Positions 26,306 to 35,277 of a stretch of 64,000 nt of DNA are shown here, one piece after another. The notes beneath the pieces are model-generated. The model was given only the letters and a program-made list of their open reading frames with translations, searched no databases and had not been told where the DNA came from. Each line of letters opens with the position of its first letter. The stretch's first letter is position 1. Origin of the DNA: Pedobacter xixiisoli (GTDB taxonomy: Bacteria > Bacteroidota > Bacteroidia > Sphingobacteriales > Sphingobacteriaceae); assembly GCF_900215335.1 (NCBI RefSeq), contig NZ_OCMT01000003.1:620001-684000 (forward strand). Direction: 5' to 3'. The translations under genes were made by a program, and so were the position numbers.

Positions 26306-27298
26306 GTGAGTGAACAAATCTTAAGCATCCAGCATTTAACCAAGCAGCACCAAGTAGAGCAATTATCGGGTATCTCAAATGTCAGTTTTGATATTAACAA
26401 AGGTGAAATTGTAGCCATCATTGGAGAAAGCGGAAGTGGAAAATCAACCCTGTTAAAATCTATTTACGGATTATTGAAAGTTGACGAAGGTGAAATCATT
26501 TTTAATGGTAAGCGTGTAAAAGGGCCAGATGAGCAACTCATTCCTGGTCACGCTGAAATGAAAATGGTGACACAAGATTTTTCGTTGAACATCTACGCAA
26601 AAGTTTACGATAATATCGCTTCGCAGCTTTCTAATACCAATGTAGCTTTAAAGCAGCAGAAGACCATGGAAGTAATGGAACATCTGCGCATTACCGCACT
26701 TAAGGATAAGAAGATTATTGCTCTAAGCGGCGGAGAACAGCAACGTGTAGCTATTGCAAAGGCTTTGGTAAGCGATACTAAAGTTTTATTATTGGATGAA
26801 CCTTTCTCGCAAGTTGACGCTATATTGAAAAACCAATTACGTGCCGATATTAAACGTTTGGCCAAAGAAACTGGATTAACTATAATTATGGTTTCTCATG
26901 ATGCTACCGATGGTTTATTTATGGCAGATCGTTTGGTCATCTTGAAAGAAGGTCAATTATTACAAGAAGGAAAACCTAGGGAGGTTTACAATCAACCAAG
27001 CAGCACTTACACCGCCAAAATGTTGGGGAATGCGGTAGTACTTTCGAAAAAAGAAGCACAAGCTTTAGATTTAAAAGTTACTGGTGAGCAAGTTTGTTTT
27101 TATCCAGAATGGGTAGAGCTAAAAGCAAGCTGGTCGGCGAAGAAATTTAATGTAAGAGATATTTACTATAAAGGTTTTTACGATGAACTGCTATTGGAGA
27201 GAAATGGTGTGCACATTAGGGCTTTGCAGTTAAACAGTGGAGAGCATAAAAAAAACGACCAAGTGTATGTGAACATTGGTCGTTTTTTAGAGTTTTAA
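26306..27298 (+). CDS. ABC transporter ATP-binding protein
   Basis: The 330-residue ATPase has Walker A GESGSGKSTL (about 39-48), a Q-loop (MVTQDFSLN), signature LSGGEQQRVAIAKAL, Walker B VLLLDEPF and the switch His (MVSHDATDG). The C-terminal 90 residues form a TOBE-like add-on, as in PotA/FbpC-type importers. No permease is adjacent. The start is a GTG at 26306; TATCTTTA (about 26292-26299) directly upstream looks like a -7 element, which would leave almost no leader. The last codons contain a strong hairpin (27250-27288). Confidence 0.92.
   Translation: MSEQILSIQHLTKQHQVEQLSGISNVSFDINKGEIVAIIGESGSGKSTLLKSIYGLLKVDEGEIIFNGKRVKGPDEQLIPGHAEMKMVTQDFSLNIYAKVYDNIASQLSNTNVALKQQKTMEVMEHLRITALKDKKIIALSGGEQQRVAIAKALVSDTKVLLLDEPFSQVDAILKNQLRADIKRLAKETGLTIIMVSHDATDGLFMADRLVILKEGQLLQEGKPREVYNQPSSTYTAKMLGNAVVLSKKEAQALDLKVTGEQVCFYPEWVELKASWSAKKFNVRDIYYKGFYDELLLERNGVHIRALQLNSGEHKKNDQVYVNIGRFLEF
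27250..27288 (-). terminator. Terminator of the lipoprotein gene, inside the ABC gene
   Basis: AAAAAACGACCAA (27250-27262) pairs perfectly with TTGGTCGTTTTTT (27276-27288). On the minus strand it comes 15 bases after the lipoprotein stop and ends in TTTTTT. On the plus strand it lies within the last codons of the ABC gene, before its stop at 27296-27298. Confidence 0.85.
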
Positions 27299-27303
27299 TC
27301 TTA

Positions 27304-27720
27304 TTAATTAGGCTCGTATTCGGATGGAACGACAACGACTTTTACAAATACGTTATAGTTTGGGGGTACGCTATTAGTTAGATTATTTGTGTCTTGTACA
27401 TCAAAGCTAATTCCACCATTATAAAGTTCATAACTATATGCACTATAATTAAACGTGTAAGGTAGTTGGATAAAACTGCTAGTTGTTAGTGGATGTTCGA
27501 AGTATACCATTACACCTTCATCATCTAATGTAATACCGTCAAATTTTTTATTAACCCAAGTTGCTGTAAAACTTCCGTCTGCATTTCTCTTCCAATCTGT
27601 AGATTTGATTTCGTAGTTGTAAGTTTTCGCTTTTAATTCTTGAGTGATGTAAGTGTCTTTCTTGCATGACGCCAAACCTAGTGTGGCAACGCAAAGGAGG
27701 AGTAAAGCTAGTCTTTTCAT
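27304..27720 (-). CDS. Hypothetical lipoprotein
   Basis: The 138-residue product carries a lipoprotein signal peptide (RLALLLLCVATLGLASC, lipid-anchored Cys at 19) followed by KKD. The mature part is mostly short beta strands (YNYEIKSTDWKRNADGSFTA, GVMVYFEHPLT, FNYSAYSYELYNGGI) and ends in VFVKVVVVPSEYEPN. This layout is common among small Bacteroidetes outer-membrane or periplasmic lipoproteins; I do not recognise a named family. It converges on the ABC gene with five bases between the stops and uses a terminator inside that gene. Confidence 0.8.
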   Translation of the reverse strand: MKRLALLLLCVATLGLASCKKDTYITQELKAKTYNYEIKSTDWKRNADGSFTATWVNKKFDGITLDDEGVMVYFEHPLTTSSFIQLPYTFNYSAYSYELYNGGISFDVQDTNNLTNSVPPNYNVFVKVVVVPSEYEPN

Positions 27721-28000
27721 GTTGTGTGTTTGTTAAATTGGTTTGCGAAACTCCTTCCCTGTTAAAGAGGATTTTCAAATTTCATTTGTGTGTTGTTTAG
27801 CATGTATCAAAACTATTGCCAAAAAAATGTAAACGTTGTCCGCAAAATGAAAAAATATTGAACAAATAATTATATATATTGTTTTTAATGGTTTTAGGCT
27901 GTTTTTTAATGTTTTGTAACAAAAATATACAGTAATATTTTTATCGTATTTACTTTCATTCGCATCAGAACGAATAGTTTTTTGGATAACATTTAATGGC

Positions 28001-28035
28001 GTAAATAAAAATAGGAGACAATTTTTTGTCTCCTA
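28001..28035 (-). terminator. Rho-independent terminator of the ilv-leu region
   Basis: TAGGAGACAA (28012-28021) and TTGTCTCCTA (28026-28035) form a perfect 10-bp stem with a TTTT loop. On the minus strand it is followed by ATTTTTATTTAC. It lies about 80 bases past the ilvA stop. Confidence 0.88.
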
Positions 28036-28077
28036 CCTCGTAGTATATAATTATGGAAAAGTTTTGTTTGCTCAAGT

Positions 28078-28108
28078 CGTCATTGCTTCGTACATCGCAA
28101 TGGCGATA
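28078..28108. repeat. Half copy of the CATTGCGAGG-type repeat
   Basis: GTCGTCATTGCTTCGTACAT followed by CGCAATGGCGA keeps the two ends of the family element with almost no centre. It is 7 bases past the ilvA stop on the minus strand and before the 28001-28035 terminator. Confidence 0.6.
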
Positions 28109-28114
28109 TAATGC

Positions 28115-29365
28115 TTAAACCAAATACTCGAACAAAGTAGCATCCTGGTTCAGTTCAATTACATCAAACTTGAAGTCTTTCATTCGCTGTAATAAGCTTG
28201 GATAGTCATTTTTATCCATCAGCTCTATACCAACCAAAGCAGGTCCGTTTTCTTTATTTGTTTTTTTGATGAATTCAAAACGGGTAATATCATCTTGTGG
28301 ACCTAAAACTTCGTTTACAAATAATTTTAATGCTCCTGGACGCTGCGGGAAACGCACAATGAAATAATGCTTCAAACCTTCGAAAAGTAAAGACTTCTCT
28401 TTGATTTCTTGCATACGCTCAATGTCATTGTTGCCGCCACTAACCACACAAACTACAGTTTTACCTACAATTTGGTCTTTTACCTGCTCTAATGCGGCTA
28501 CAGATAACGCTCCCGCAGGCTCAACTACAATCGCATCTTCGTTATAAAGCTTTAAGATAGTTGTACAAATCTGTCCTTCTGGAATTAAATAAGTAGAACT
28601 TAGCAAATCGCTGCAATATTTGTAGGTAATCCAGCCCATTCTTTTAACCGCCGCACCATCTACAAAACGCTCAATGTTTTCTACGGTTATTGGGCCGCCG
28701 TTTTTCAAAGCTTCACTTAACGATGGCGCACCCATAGGCTCCACACCAAAAACTTTAACACTAGGTTTTACCGTTTGCAGGTAAGCGGTAACACCAGAGG
28801 CTAAACCACCGCCGCCAATAGGAACCACGATCGCATCTAAATCAGGTAAGTCCTGATAAATCTCCATCATTACTGTAGCTTGGCCTTCAATTACTTTTTC
28901 ATCGTCAAAGGGAGGAATAAACGTAGCCGATTTTTGTTCGCTGTAGGCTAATGCCTCTTTTAAACAATCGTCAAAAGTATCACCTACTAAAATCACTTCT
29001 ACGCTATCGCCGCCAAACATATTTACCTGCGTAATTTTTTGTTTGGGTGTGATTTCCGGCATAAAAATAACGCCTTTGATACCTAGTTTTTTACATGAAT
29101 AAGCTACGCCTTGCGCATGATTTCCCGCACTTGCGCATACTACGCCATTCTTCAATTGCTCTGGCTTTAGTCCGCTAATTTTATTGTAGGCGCCACGTAA
29201 TTTATAAGAACGTACAATTTGCAAATCCTCTCGTTTCAAATAAATATTGGCATTGTACTTTAATGAAAGTCCTGCGTTAAACTCTAGTGGAGTTCTTTTT
29301 ACAACCCCTTGTAAGGTTGCAAATGCCTGTTCGAAATCGAAAGTATAATCTGTTGTTGTTTCCAT
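28115..29365 (-). CDS. ilvA: Threonine dehydratase (threonine ammonia-lyase), biosynthetic
   Basis: This PLP enzyme makes 2-oxobutanoate from threonine, the first step to isoleucine. The PLP Lys is Lys55 in SYKLRGAYNKI; the phosphate loop is PIGGGGLASG and a SGGNNDIER segment closes the catalytic domain (about 320). The C-terminal part (about 330-416) holds one ACT-like regulatory domain, shorter than the double domain of E. coli IlvA. The 416-residue length fits the short biosynthetic form. It is the last gene of the region, 276 bases beyond leuA. Confidence 0.95.
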   Translation of the reverse strand: METTTDYTFDFEQAFATLQGVVKRTPLEFNAGLSLKYNANIYLKREDLQIVRSYKLRGAYNKISGLKPEQLKNGVVCASAGNHAQGVAYSCKKLGIKGVIFMPEITPKQKITQVNMFGGDSVEVILVGDTFDDCLKEALAYSEQKSATFIPPFDDEKVIEGQATVMMEIYQDLPDLDAIVVPIGGGGLASGVTAYLQTVKPSVKVFGVEPMGAPSLSEALKNGGPITVENIERFVDGAAVKRMGWITYKYCSDLLSSTYLIPEGQICTTILKLYNEDAIVVEPAGALSVAALEQVKDQIVGKTVVCVVSGGNNDIERMQEIKEKSLLFEGLKHYFIVRFPQRPGALKLFVNEVLGPQDDITRFEFIKKTNKENGPALVGIELMDKNDYPSLLQRMKDFKFDVIELNQDATLFEYLV

Positions 29366-29427
29366 TTTCTAAACCCAAAAGGGCTTTATAATTTTATTTT
29401 TTTGAAAAGCTTTTTTAGCTTTTCATC

Positions 29428-29632
29428 GGTGGCGATAGCCCTGCCTGTCCCGAGTTATTCGGGGCTATTCGTTTCTCCCGATAAAATCGGGATCCACTGC
29501 TATCACGTTTAGTTAATCTAAGACCGTGCTTGTAAATCCTCCCCCAACCCCCTCCAAAGGGGGACGCATGGTGGTTAGGCAAATCGCATATTCCTCTCGT
29601 TTTAAGTTTCCCGCCTACGCGGGAATGACGAA
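29428..29632. repeat. Cluster of short palindromes between leuA and ilvA
   Basis: Three inverted motifs lie side by side: a nested set around CCCGAGTTATTCGGGG and CTCCCGATAAAATCGGGAT (about 29448-29492), TCCCCCAACCCCCTCCAAAG plus GGGGGAC (about 29540-29565), and TTCCCGCCTACGCGGGAA followed by TGACG (29608-29630). The middle motif recurs at 38977-39026. None carries a T-run that would make it a clear terminator. Confidence 0.7.
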
Positions 29633-29641
29633 GAGGAAAAA

Positions 29642-30814
29642 TTAACTCAATTTCGTAGCTAAATGCAAAGCCACTAACTGGTTTAAGTCATCATCATTGA
29701 TGCCTTGTTTGCTGTCTGCTAAATCTAAAAATGCAGTGTAAGCAATAGCCAAATTATCTTTGTCTAAATGATGACCTAACCTATCTAAATGATGTTTCAA
29801 CGCATGTCTACCACTTCTTGCAGTTAATACAATTGTTGCGTCAGGAAAACCCACATCAGAAGGCTTAATAATTTCATAGTTCTCACGATTTTTTAAGAAA
29901 CCATCTTGGTGAATACCCGAACTATGTGCAAATGCATTGGCACCCACAATAGCTTTGTTAGGTTGCACTGGCATATTCATCAAATTACGCACTTGGTGAC
30001 TAATTTCGTAAATGCCTTGGGTGTTAATGTTGGTATGAAGACCTAACGTTTTGTGAGTCTTCAAAATCATCACCACCTCTTCCATTGAGGTGTTACCAGC
30101 ACGTTCGCCAATACCGTTAATCGTACATTCTACTTGGCGAGCACCGTTTTGCAAACCAGCAATAGAATTAGCCGTTGCCAAACCTAAATCGTTATGGCAA
30201 TGACAAGAGATAATCGCTTGGTCAATATTCTTTACATTCTCTTTTAAGAACAAAATTTTAGAACCATATTGGTCTGGCAAGCAATAACCATTTGTGTCTG
30301 GAATATTTACAACAGTAGCACCAGCAGCAATTACAGCCTCAACCATTTTGGCTAAATATTCGATATCGGCTCTACCAGCATCTTCTGCATAAAACTCAAC
30401 ATCTTCTACATATTTCTTTGCATATTTTACCGCTTCCACAGCACGCTCTAAAATTTCTTCTCTAGTGCTGTTAAACTTGGTTTTAATGTGCATGTCAGAA
30501 GCGCCAATACCTGTATGGATACGAGGTCTTTTTGCATAACGCAAAGCATCGGCAGCTACATCGATATCATTTTTATTGGCTCTGGTTAGGGCACAAATAA
30601 TTGGGTCGTTAACTGCTTTAGAAAGCTCAATTACGCTGTTAAAGTCACCAGGACTAGAAACAGGGAAACCAGCTTCAATCACGTCTACACCTAGTAGTTC
30701 CAACGATTTTGCGATTTCAACTTTTTGAGGTGTGCTCAATTGGCACCCAGGCACCTGCTCGCCATCACGCAAGGTAGTGTCAAAAATGTGTACTCTATTT
30801 GGGTCGTGTAACAT
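29642..30814 (-). CDS. leuA: 2-isopropylmalate synthase, short form
   Basis: This enzyme condenses acetyl-CoA with 2-oxoisovalerate in the first step to leucine. It shows [14 protein letters not shown] (about 10-23), the metal-binding [13 protein letters not shown], and [28 protein letters not shown] is the second conserved region. At 390 residues it ends soon after the catalytic and linker parts and lacks most of the C-terminal leucine-binding domain of the 510-560-residue form. The stop is natural, not a frameshift: no domain-like frame continues after it. Leucine control may be altered or supplied by attenuation. Confidence 0.93.
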   Translation of the reverse strand: MLHDPNRVHIFDTTLRDGEQVPGCQLSTPQKVEIAKSLELLGVDVIEAGFPVSSPGDFNSVIELSKAVNDPIICALTRANKNDIDVAADALRYAKRPRIHTGIGASDMHIKTKFNSTREEILERAVEAVKYAKKYVEDVEFYAEDAGRADIEYLAKMVEAVIAAGATVVNIPDTNGYCLPDQYGSKILFLKENVKNIDQAIISCHCHNDLGLATANSIAGLQNGARQVECTINGIGERAGNTSMEEVVMILKTHKTLGLHTNINTQGIYEISHQVRNLMNMPVQPNKAIVGANAFAHSSGIHQDGFLKNRENYEIIKPSDVGFPDATIVLTARSGRHALKHHLDRLGHHLDKDNLAIAYTAFLDLADSKQGINDDDLNQLVALHLATKLS

Positions 30815-30909
30815 AATATTTCAATTAAAAAGTAAAAATTCAAAAGGCAAAAGCCTGCTTACTTCTTTACTCTAGGTTTCTAACTTTTTTAAATTTTACT
30901 TTTACCTTT

Positions 30910-31983
30910 TTACTTTATTAAACTCAAAACTTTTTCTCCCATTTCTTGGGTGCCCAACACTTTAGCTGCGTCGGTATTGTTGTCGGCGATATCGCCAGTT
31001 CTGTAACCATCTTTTAATGCTTTATCCACAGCATTCACTAAAGTTTTTGCTTCTTCAGGTAGTCCAAAACTGATTTCCAGCATCAGCGCAGCCGATAGGA
31101 TAGAAGCCAGTGGATTTGCTAAGTTTTTGCCAGCTATGTCATGTGCCGAACCGTGGATTGGTTCGTAGAAACCTACGCCGTCGCCAACAGAAGCAGAAGC
31201 TAACATACCCATTGAACCTGCAATTTGCGAAGCTTCATCGGTTAGGATATCTCCAAAAAGATTAGCAGTTAAAACCACATCAAATTTCTTCGGGTTTTTA
31301 ATCAACTGCATCGCTGCGTTGTCAATAAACATATGCTCAGTTTCCACATCTGGATATTGTTTGGCAATTTCTTGCACCGTTTCACGCCATAAGCGAGAGC
31401 TTTCCAAAACGTTTGCTTTATCTACCGAACATAATCTTTTACTACGTTGTTGTGCGGCTTGGTAAGCTTTGTGCGCAATGCGTTCTACTTCGTACTTGTG
31501 GTAAATCATCAAATCTGAAGCAGTATTTCTGTCTTCCGAACGGTTCTTTTCTCCGAAGTAAACATCACCGGTTAATTCTCTGAAGAATAAAATATCTGTT
31601 CCTTGTAGGATATGCGCTTTGATACTCGAAGCTTCTAATAATTCATCGAACAATAAGATAGGGCGTAGGTTCGCATACAAACCTAGTTCCTTTCTGATTT
31701 TTAGTAAACCTTGTTCTGGTCTAACTTTTAACGAAGGGTCGTTGTCGTACATGGCATGACCAATGGCACCGAATAAAATTGCATCGCTTTTGCGGGCTTT
31801 TTCTAACGTTTCATCAGGTAATGGATTGCCGGTAACTTCAATGGCAGCGTGTCCCATTAAAGCTTCATCAAAAGTAAATTCGTGACCAAAGTTTTTTGCG
31901 ATTTGCGCTAGAGCAGCTTTTCCCCATTGGGTAACTTCTTGTCCAATGCCATCGCCAGGTATTACTAAAATGTGTTTCTTCAT
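30910..31983 (-). CDS. leuB: 3-isopropylmalate dehydrogenase
   Basis: This NAD-dependent enzyme oxidises and decarboxylates 3-isopropylmalate. Typical features of its 357 residues are the start ILVIPGDGIGQEVT, LRPILLFDELLEAS (loop lining the active site), ELTGDVYFGEK, the metal-binding DNAAMQLIKNPKKFDVVLTA, LFGDILTDEASQIAGSMGML and EPIHGSAHDIAGKNLANP. It lies 95 bases upstream of leuA; the gap between them is A/T-rich with inverted words. Confidence 0.97.
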   Translation of the reverse strand: MKKHILVIPGDGIGQEVTQWGKAALAQIAKNFGHEFTFDEALMGHAAIEVTGNPLPDETLEKARKSDAILFGAIGHAMYDNDPSLKVRPEQGLLKIRKELGLYANLRPILLFDELLEASSIKAHILQGTDILFFRELTGDVYFGEKNRSEDRNTASDLMIYHKYEVERIAHKAYQAAQQRSKRLCSVDKANVLESSRLWRETVQEIAKQYPDVETEHMFIDNAAMQLIKNPKKFDVVLTANLFGDILTDEASQIAGSMGMLASASVGDGVGFYEPIHGSAHDIAGKNLANPLASILSAALMLEISFGLPEEAKTLVNAVDKALKDGYRTGDIADNNTDAAKVLGTQEMGEKVLSLIK

Positions 31984-32035
31984 TTGTTATATATTTTTTG
32001 AGCGTATTCTCGTGTTCTAGTCTTTTTTAGGACGG

Positions 32036-32122
32036 CCGTCATTTCGAACGCAGAGAGAAATCTAACATCAAGCTAAGTCTCGATTTGCTAGATTTCTCCT
32101 CGTTCCTCGTTCGAAATGACGG
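32036..32122. repeat. Intergenic inverted repeat, GTCATTTCGAACG family
   Basis: CCGTCATTTCGAACGCAGAG plus AGAAATCT pairs with AGATTTCTCCTCGTTCCTCG and TTCGAAATGACGG. The same arms, in the opposite order, are in the nested element at 23505-23669. It fills the gap between the double-ATPase gene and leuB. Confidence 0.88.
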
Positions 32123-32140
32123 ACGTATTTAAGGACTGTA

Positions 32141-33625
32141 CTATACGCTTTCTAATTCTTCTTTGTACGTTTTCTGTTTATAAATATCATTATGTATTAC
32201 TTCGCCTTTGCTAAGTAATAAGTGGTGAGTTAAATTTTTCGGGAGTTGGTCATCGTTATGCGACACATAAATCAAAGTTCTGTTGGTAGTGCATAAACCA
32301 TCAATCAAGGTGTTGAATTGAAGGGTTTGGTGCGCATCTAAACCTTGGCAAGGTTCATCCAATACCAGCAATTCTGGGTTTTTGATTACCGTTCTCGCTA
32401 ATAAGACTAATCGTTGTTTGCCTAACGGCAAGTGCGATAACAAATCATTTTTATTTGCCGTTAAGCCGAAGTATTCAATCAATTCATCAACTTGTGTACG
32501 TTTGTGCCAACCAATTTCTTTGTACAAGCCAATGCTGTCGAAAAAGCCAGAGGCAATACTTTGCCAAACCGTTGCATTAAAATCGAAATACCAATGCAAT
32601 TCTGGAGAGATTAAACCGATGTGCTGTTTAATATCCCAAATGCTTTCGCCCGAACCACGTTTGTTACCAAAAAGATAAATTTCATTGGCATAAGCTTGCG
32701 GATGGTCACCATTAACCAAACTTAACAAAGTTGATTTTCCAGAACCGTTGTGGCCTTGCAACAACCATTTTTCACCGGCTTTAATTTCCCAATTTACGTT
32801 CTTAAGCACTTGTTTTTCGCCATAGCTGATGTTCACATCCACCATTTTAATGAGTACATCACTACTTGATGGTGGTGCTTCGTGCAAAAACTCAGGAATG
32901 TTTCTTTCTTCGATGACGATAGTACTTCTGGTACAAAAAGTGAAATGTTCTACTAATTGTCCGTCGATGATTTCGCCAAACCTGTTGATGCAAGCTGGAA
33001 TTTCAGTTTCATTGCTAACTAATGCGATTTGAACGCCATCGCTGGTAACGTCGTCTAATAAGTTATTAAGATTTTGACGAGATTGGATATCTAAACCTGT
33101 GTAAGGTTGGTCTAATAACAATAACTGCGGTTTCGACCATAAGGCTTTAACCAATTGCAACTTTTTATGTTCGCCGCTGGATAGCTCAATCAATTGAGCA
33201 TTTTTAAGTACTGCAAAACCTAGGGCTTCTAAAATCGGCTCTGCTTTGGCTAAACTAAGATTGTTTTCTTTAGCGTAGTGCGCTAATTCGGCATTAACGG
33301 TTAAGGTATCTTGTACTTGTTGTACATTGTAACGCTGTTGGTAATAAAAATTAGCGACGCCTTCTACATTTTTGAATTGATACCATTGGGCAATGTATTG
33401 GCAGACGGGTTTGGTATCGCTCTGCTTACTAAAGCTGACGACGATTTCATCCGTACTTTTTTCTATGCCAGCAATAGCTTTTAACAAAGCAGTTTTTCCG
33501 CTTCCGCTAGCGCCAGTTAATAACCAATTTTCTCCCTCTTGGATAGTCCATTCCAAATCTCTTAACACGGTTTTGCTACCATATTTTAAATTGAAGTTGG
33601 AAATGTTTACTATCGATTTGTTCAT
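32141..33625 (-). CDS. ABC ATPase with two nucleotide-binding domains (ModF-like)
   Basis: The 494-residue protein has two ATPase domains and no membrane segment. Domain 1 has Walker A TGASGSGKTALL (about 37-48) and ELSSGEHKKLQLVKAL; domain 2 has QGHNGSGKSTLLSL (about 289), LPLGKQRLVLLAR and LVLDEPCQGLD, then the switch VSHNDDQ. The paired layout fits ModF-like ATPases, which are of uncertain role. Its signature in domain 2 (PLGKQ) departs from the usual LSGGQ. It sits inside the leu cluster between leuB and leuD, on the same strand, with no permease. Confidence 0.88.
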   Translation of the reverse strand: MNKSIVNISNFNLKYGSKTVLRDLEWTIQEGENWLLTGASGSGKTALLKAIAGIEKSTDEIVVSFSKQSDTKPVCQYIAQWYQFKNVEGVANFYYQQRYNVQQVQDTLTVNAELAHYAKENNLSLAKAEPILEALGFAVLKNAQLIELSSGEHKKLQLVKALWSKPQLLLLDQPYTGLDIQSRQNLNNLLDDVTSDGVQIALVSNETEIPACINRFGEIIDGQLVEHFTFCTRSTIVIEERNIPEFLHEAPPSSSDVLIKMVDVNISYGEKQVLKNVNWEIKAGEKWLLQGHNGSGKSTLLSLVNGDHPQAYANEIYLFGNKRGSGESIWDIKQHIGLISPELHWYFDFNATVWQSIASGFFDSIGLYKEIGWHKRTQVDELIEYFGLTANKNDLLSHLPLGKQRLVLLARTVIKNPELLVLDEPCQGLDAHQTLQFNTLIDGLCTTNRTLIYVSHNDDQLPKNLTHHLLLSKGEVIHNDIYKQKTYKEELESV

Positions 33626-33655
33626 TTTAATTTTTTTATTCTACGATGTTTTTAA

Positions 33656-33742
33656 ACACATAGACACATAGACACATAGACACATAGTTTTTTCTTTGAA
33701 GACTTTTCTATTTAACTTTGATAGGTCTATGTTTCTATGTGG
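33656..33742. repeat. ACACATAG tandem array with inverted copy
   Basis: Four exact tandem copies of the 8-mer ACACATAG occupy 33656-33687. About 40 bases on, CTATGTTTCTATGTGG (33727-33742) is a near-exact reverse complement of two copies. The whole forms a hairpin in the gap between leuD and the double-ATPase gene. Confidence 0.85.
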
Positions 33743-33772
33743 TTTTCTTTTTCAGCGCATATGTATTTTGTA

Positions 33773-34378
33773 CTATAAAGTTTTTGGTTGGTATACTCTG
33801 TTTTGCTCGTAAGCTTCAATCAAATCTGTCTGGCTGCGAACGAAATCGATATCATCGTAACCGTTGATTAAACAAGATTTTTTGTAAGGATTGATTTCGA
33901 AACTTTCTTTAGCACTTGTAGCATCAATGGTAACGGTTTGCTCTTCTAAGTTTACGGTCAATGACGAATTTGCATCTACAGCAACTTGTGCAAAAATGGC
34001 AGCTAAAAACTCCTCGCTTACTTGGATAGGAAGCAAGCCGTTGTTTAACGCATTTCCTTTAAATATATCTGCAAAAAAACTGCTGATGACTACGTCAAAA
34101 CCAGCATCTTGAATAGCCCAAGCGGCATGTTCACGACTACTACCGCAACCAAAGTTTTTACCTGCAACCAATACTTTTCCGTTGTAAGTTGGATCGTTCA
34201 ATACGAAATCTGCTTTAGGTGTATTATCTCCATTGTAACGCCAATCGCGGAAAAGGTTTTCGCCAAAGCCTTCACGTGTGGTTGCTTTTAAAAACCTCGC
34301 TGGAATGATCTGGTCAGTATCTATATTCTCAATCGATAATGGTACTACCGATGAGCTTAATGTTTCAAATTTTTTCAT
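33773..34378 (-). CDS. leuD: 3-isopropylmalate dehydratase, small subunit
   Basis: With LeuC this subunit isomerises 2- to 3-isopropylmalate. The 201-residue protein shows [13 protein letters not shown] (about 19-31), [20 protein letters not shown] (swivel-domain core) and [18 protein letters not shown], then [18 protein letters not shown]. These are the standard LeuD motifs. In this region it is separated from leuC by two small genes, which is unusual because leuC and leuD are normally adjacent. Confidence 0.97.
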   Translation of the reverse strand: MKKFETLSSSVVPLSIENIDTDQIIPARFLKATTREGFGENLFRDWRYNGDNTPKADFVLNDPTYNGKVLVAGKNFGCGSSREHAAWAIQDAGFDVVISSFFADIFKGNALNNGLLPIQVSEEFLAAIFAQVAVDANSSLTVNLEEQTVTIDATSAKESFEINPYKKSCLINGYDDIDFVRSQTDLIEAYEQNRVYQPKTL

Positions 34379-34454
34379 TTACTTACTAGTAATTAGTATT
34401 AAGTAGTTAGTATTTAGACTTGTTGAAAGTCCTTATTCCTTTCTCCTTGTTCTT

Positions 34455-35243
34455 TTATCTTTTCGAAGCTTTTATCCTCAATCTTCTATAATCTGCAGTC
34501 CATTCGCCATTTTTAAAATGAGTGGGCTTTAAGATATTTACTGCTAAATCTGTTACTGCTTCAGCTTCTTCTTCATTGAGATTTACAAAAGCGTGTTGTG
34601 CAAATTGATTAATCCAATTCAACATACCATCTTCACCTACTAATTTGGTTGGTCTATCGAAAAGCCAAACCTGTTCTGCTTCAAAACCTGTAGATTCTAG
34701 TAATGTTGCATAGTGACTAATCGATGGGAAAAACCAAAAATTAGAAATCACTCTGTGTTCAAGTCCCAATTGCTTCGCTGCATTTTCTATCGCATCTACA
34801 ATGGTTTTGATATTTCCCTTGCCTCCAAATTCAGCGACCAAACGACCACCGTGTTTTAAGGCTTTGAAGATACCTCTCAACAATCCTCTTTGGTTTTCAA
34901 TCCAGTGGAAGGTGGCGTTGCTAAATACAGCATCAAACTCACGATTGTAATCTAAAACAGCTGCATCTTTTTGCTCAAACTGGATGGTAGGGTAGTTTTG
35001 CTTTGCTAATTCAATCATATCTGCCGAAGCGTCTACTCCTGAAACTGTCGCACCACTTTCTTGAATTTTAGCAGCTAAATCACCAGTTCCGCAACCTACA
35101 TCTAAAATATTTTCTCCTGCTTTGGCATCCAACCACTGCAAAACATCAGCTCCGTAATCAGATACGAAACGATGTTGTTCGTTGTAGAGCGTGCTGTCCC
35201 AATGTATTTCTGGCATAACTTCTTTTTTTACCACCTTAGACAC
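34455..35243 (-). CDS. Class I SAM-dependent methyltransferase
   Basis: The 262-residue enzyme has the SAM loop ILDVGCGTGDLAAKI (about 45-59), acidic motif II VSGVDASADMIELA, motif III DAVFSNATFHWIENQ and a C-terminal beta/alpha cap. The overall pattern (FSNATFHWI..LKHGGRLVAEFGG) resembles trans-aconitate methyltransferase-like proteins. Related fungal enzymes methylate both trans-aconitate and 3-isopropylmalate, so a link to the leuC/leuD substrates it lies between is possible but only inferred. It is not a core leucine gene. Confidence 0.85.
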   Translation of the reverse strand: MSKVVKKEVMPEIHWDSTLYNEQHRFVSDYGADVLQWLDAKAGENILDVGCGTGDLAAKIQESGATVSGVDASADMIELAKQNYPTIQFEQKDAAVLDYNREFDAVFSNATFHWIENQRGLLRGIFKALKHGGRLVAEFGGKGNIKTIVDAIENAAKQLGLEHRVISNFWFFPSISHYATLLESTGFEAEQVWLFDRPTKLVGEDGMLNWINQFAQHAFVNLNEEEAEAVTDLAVNILKPTHFKNGEWTADYRRLRIKASKR

Positions 35244-35277
35244 CTAAGGGCATTTAAGTTCTGGATATTTGCAACTT

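Larger units (their letters stand above)
27721..28114. other. AT-rich gap with a minus-strand terminator
   Basis: No gene is supported. The gap is strongly AT-rich between 27800 and 27960. It holds the ilvA-side terminator (28001-28035) and a half copy of the CATTGCGAGG-type repeat near 28078-28108. The lipoprotein promoter must lie near 27730-27800 but no clear -7 element was seen. Confidence 0.5.

Noticed and set aside
29366..29641. leuA truncated by frameshift with its regulatory domain continuing downstream
   Set aside because: The sequence after the stop is intergenic palindromes with no frame that reads like the regulatory domain.
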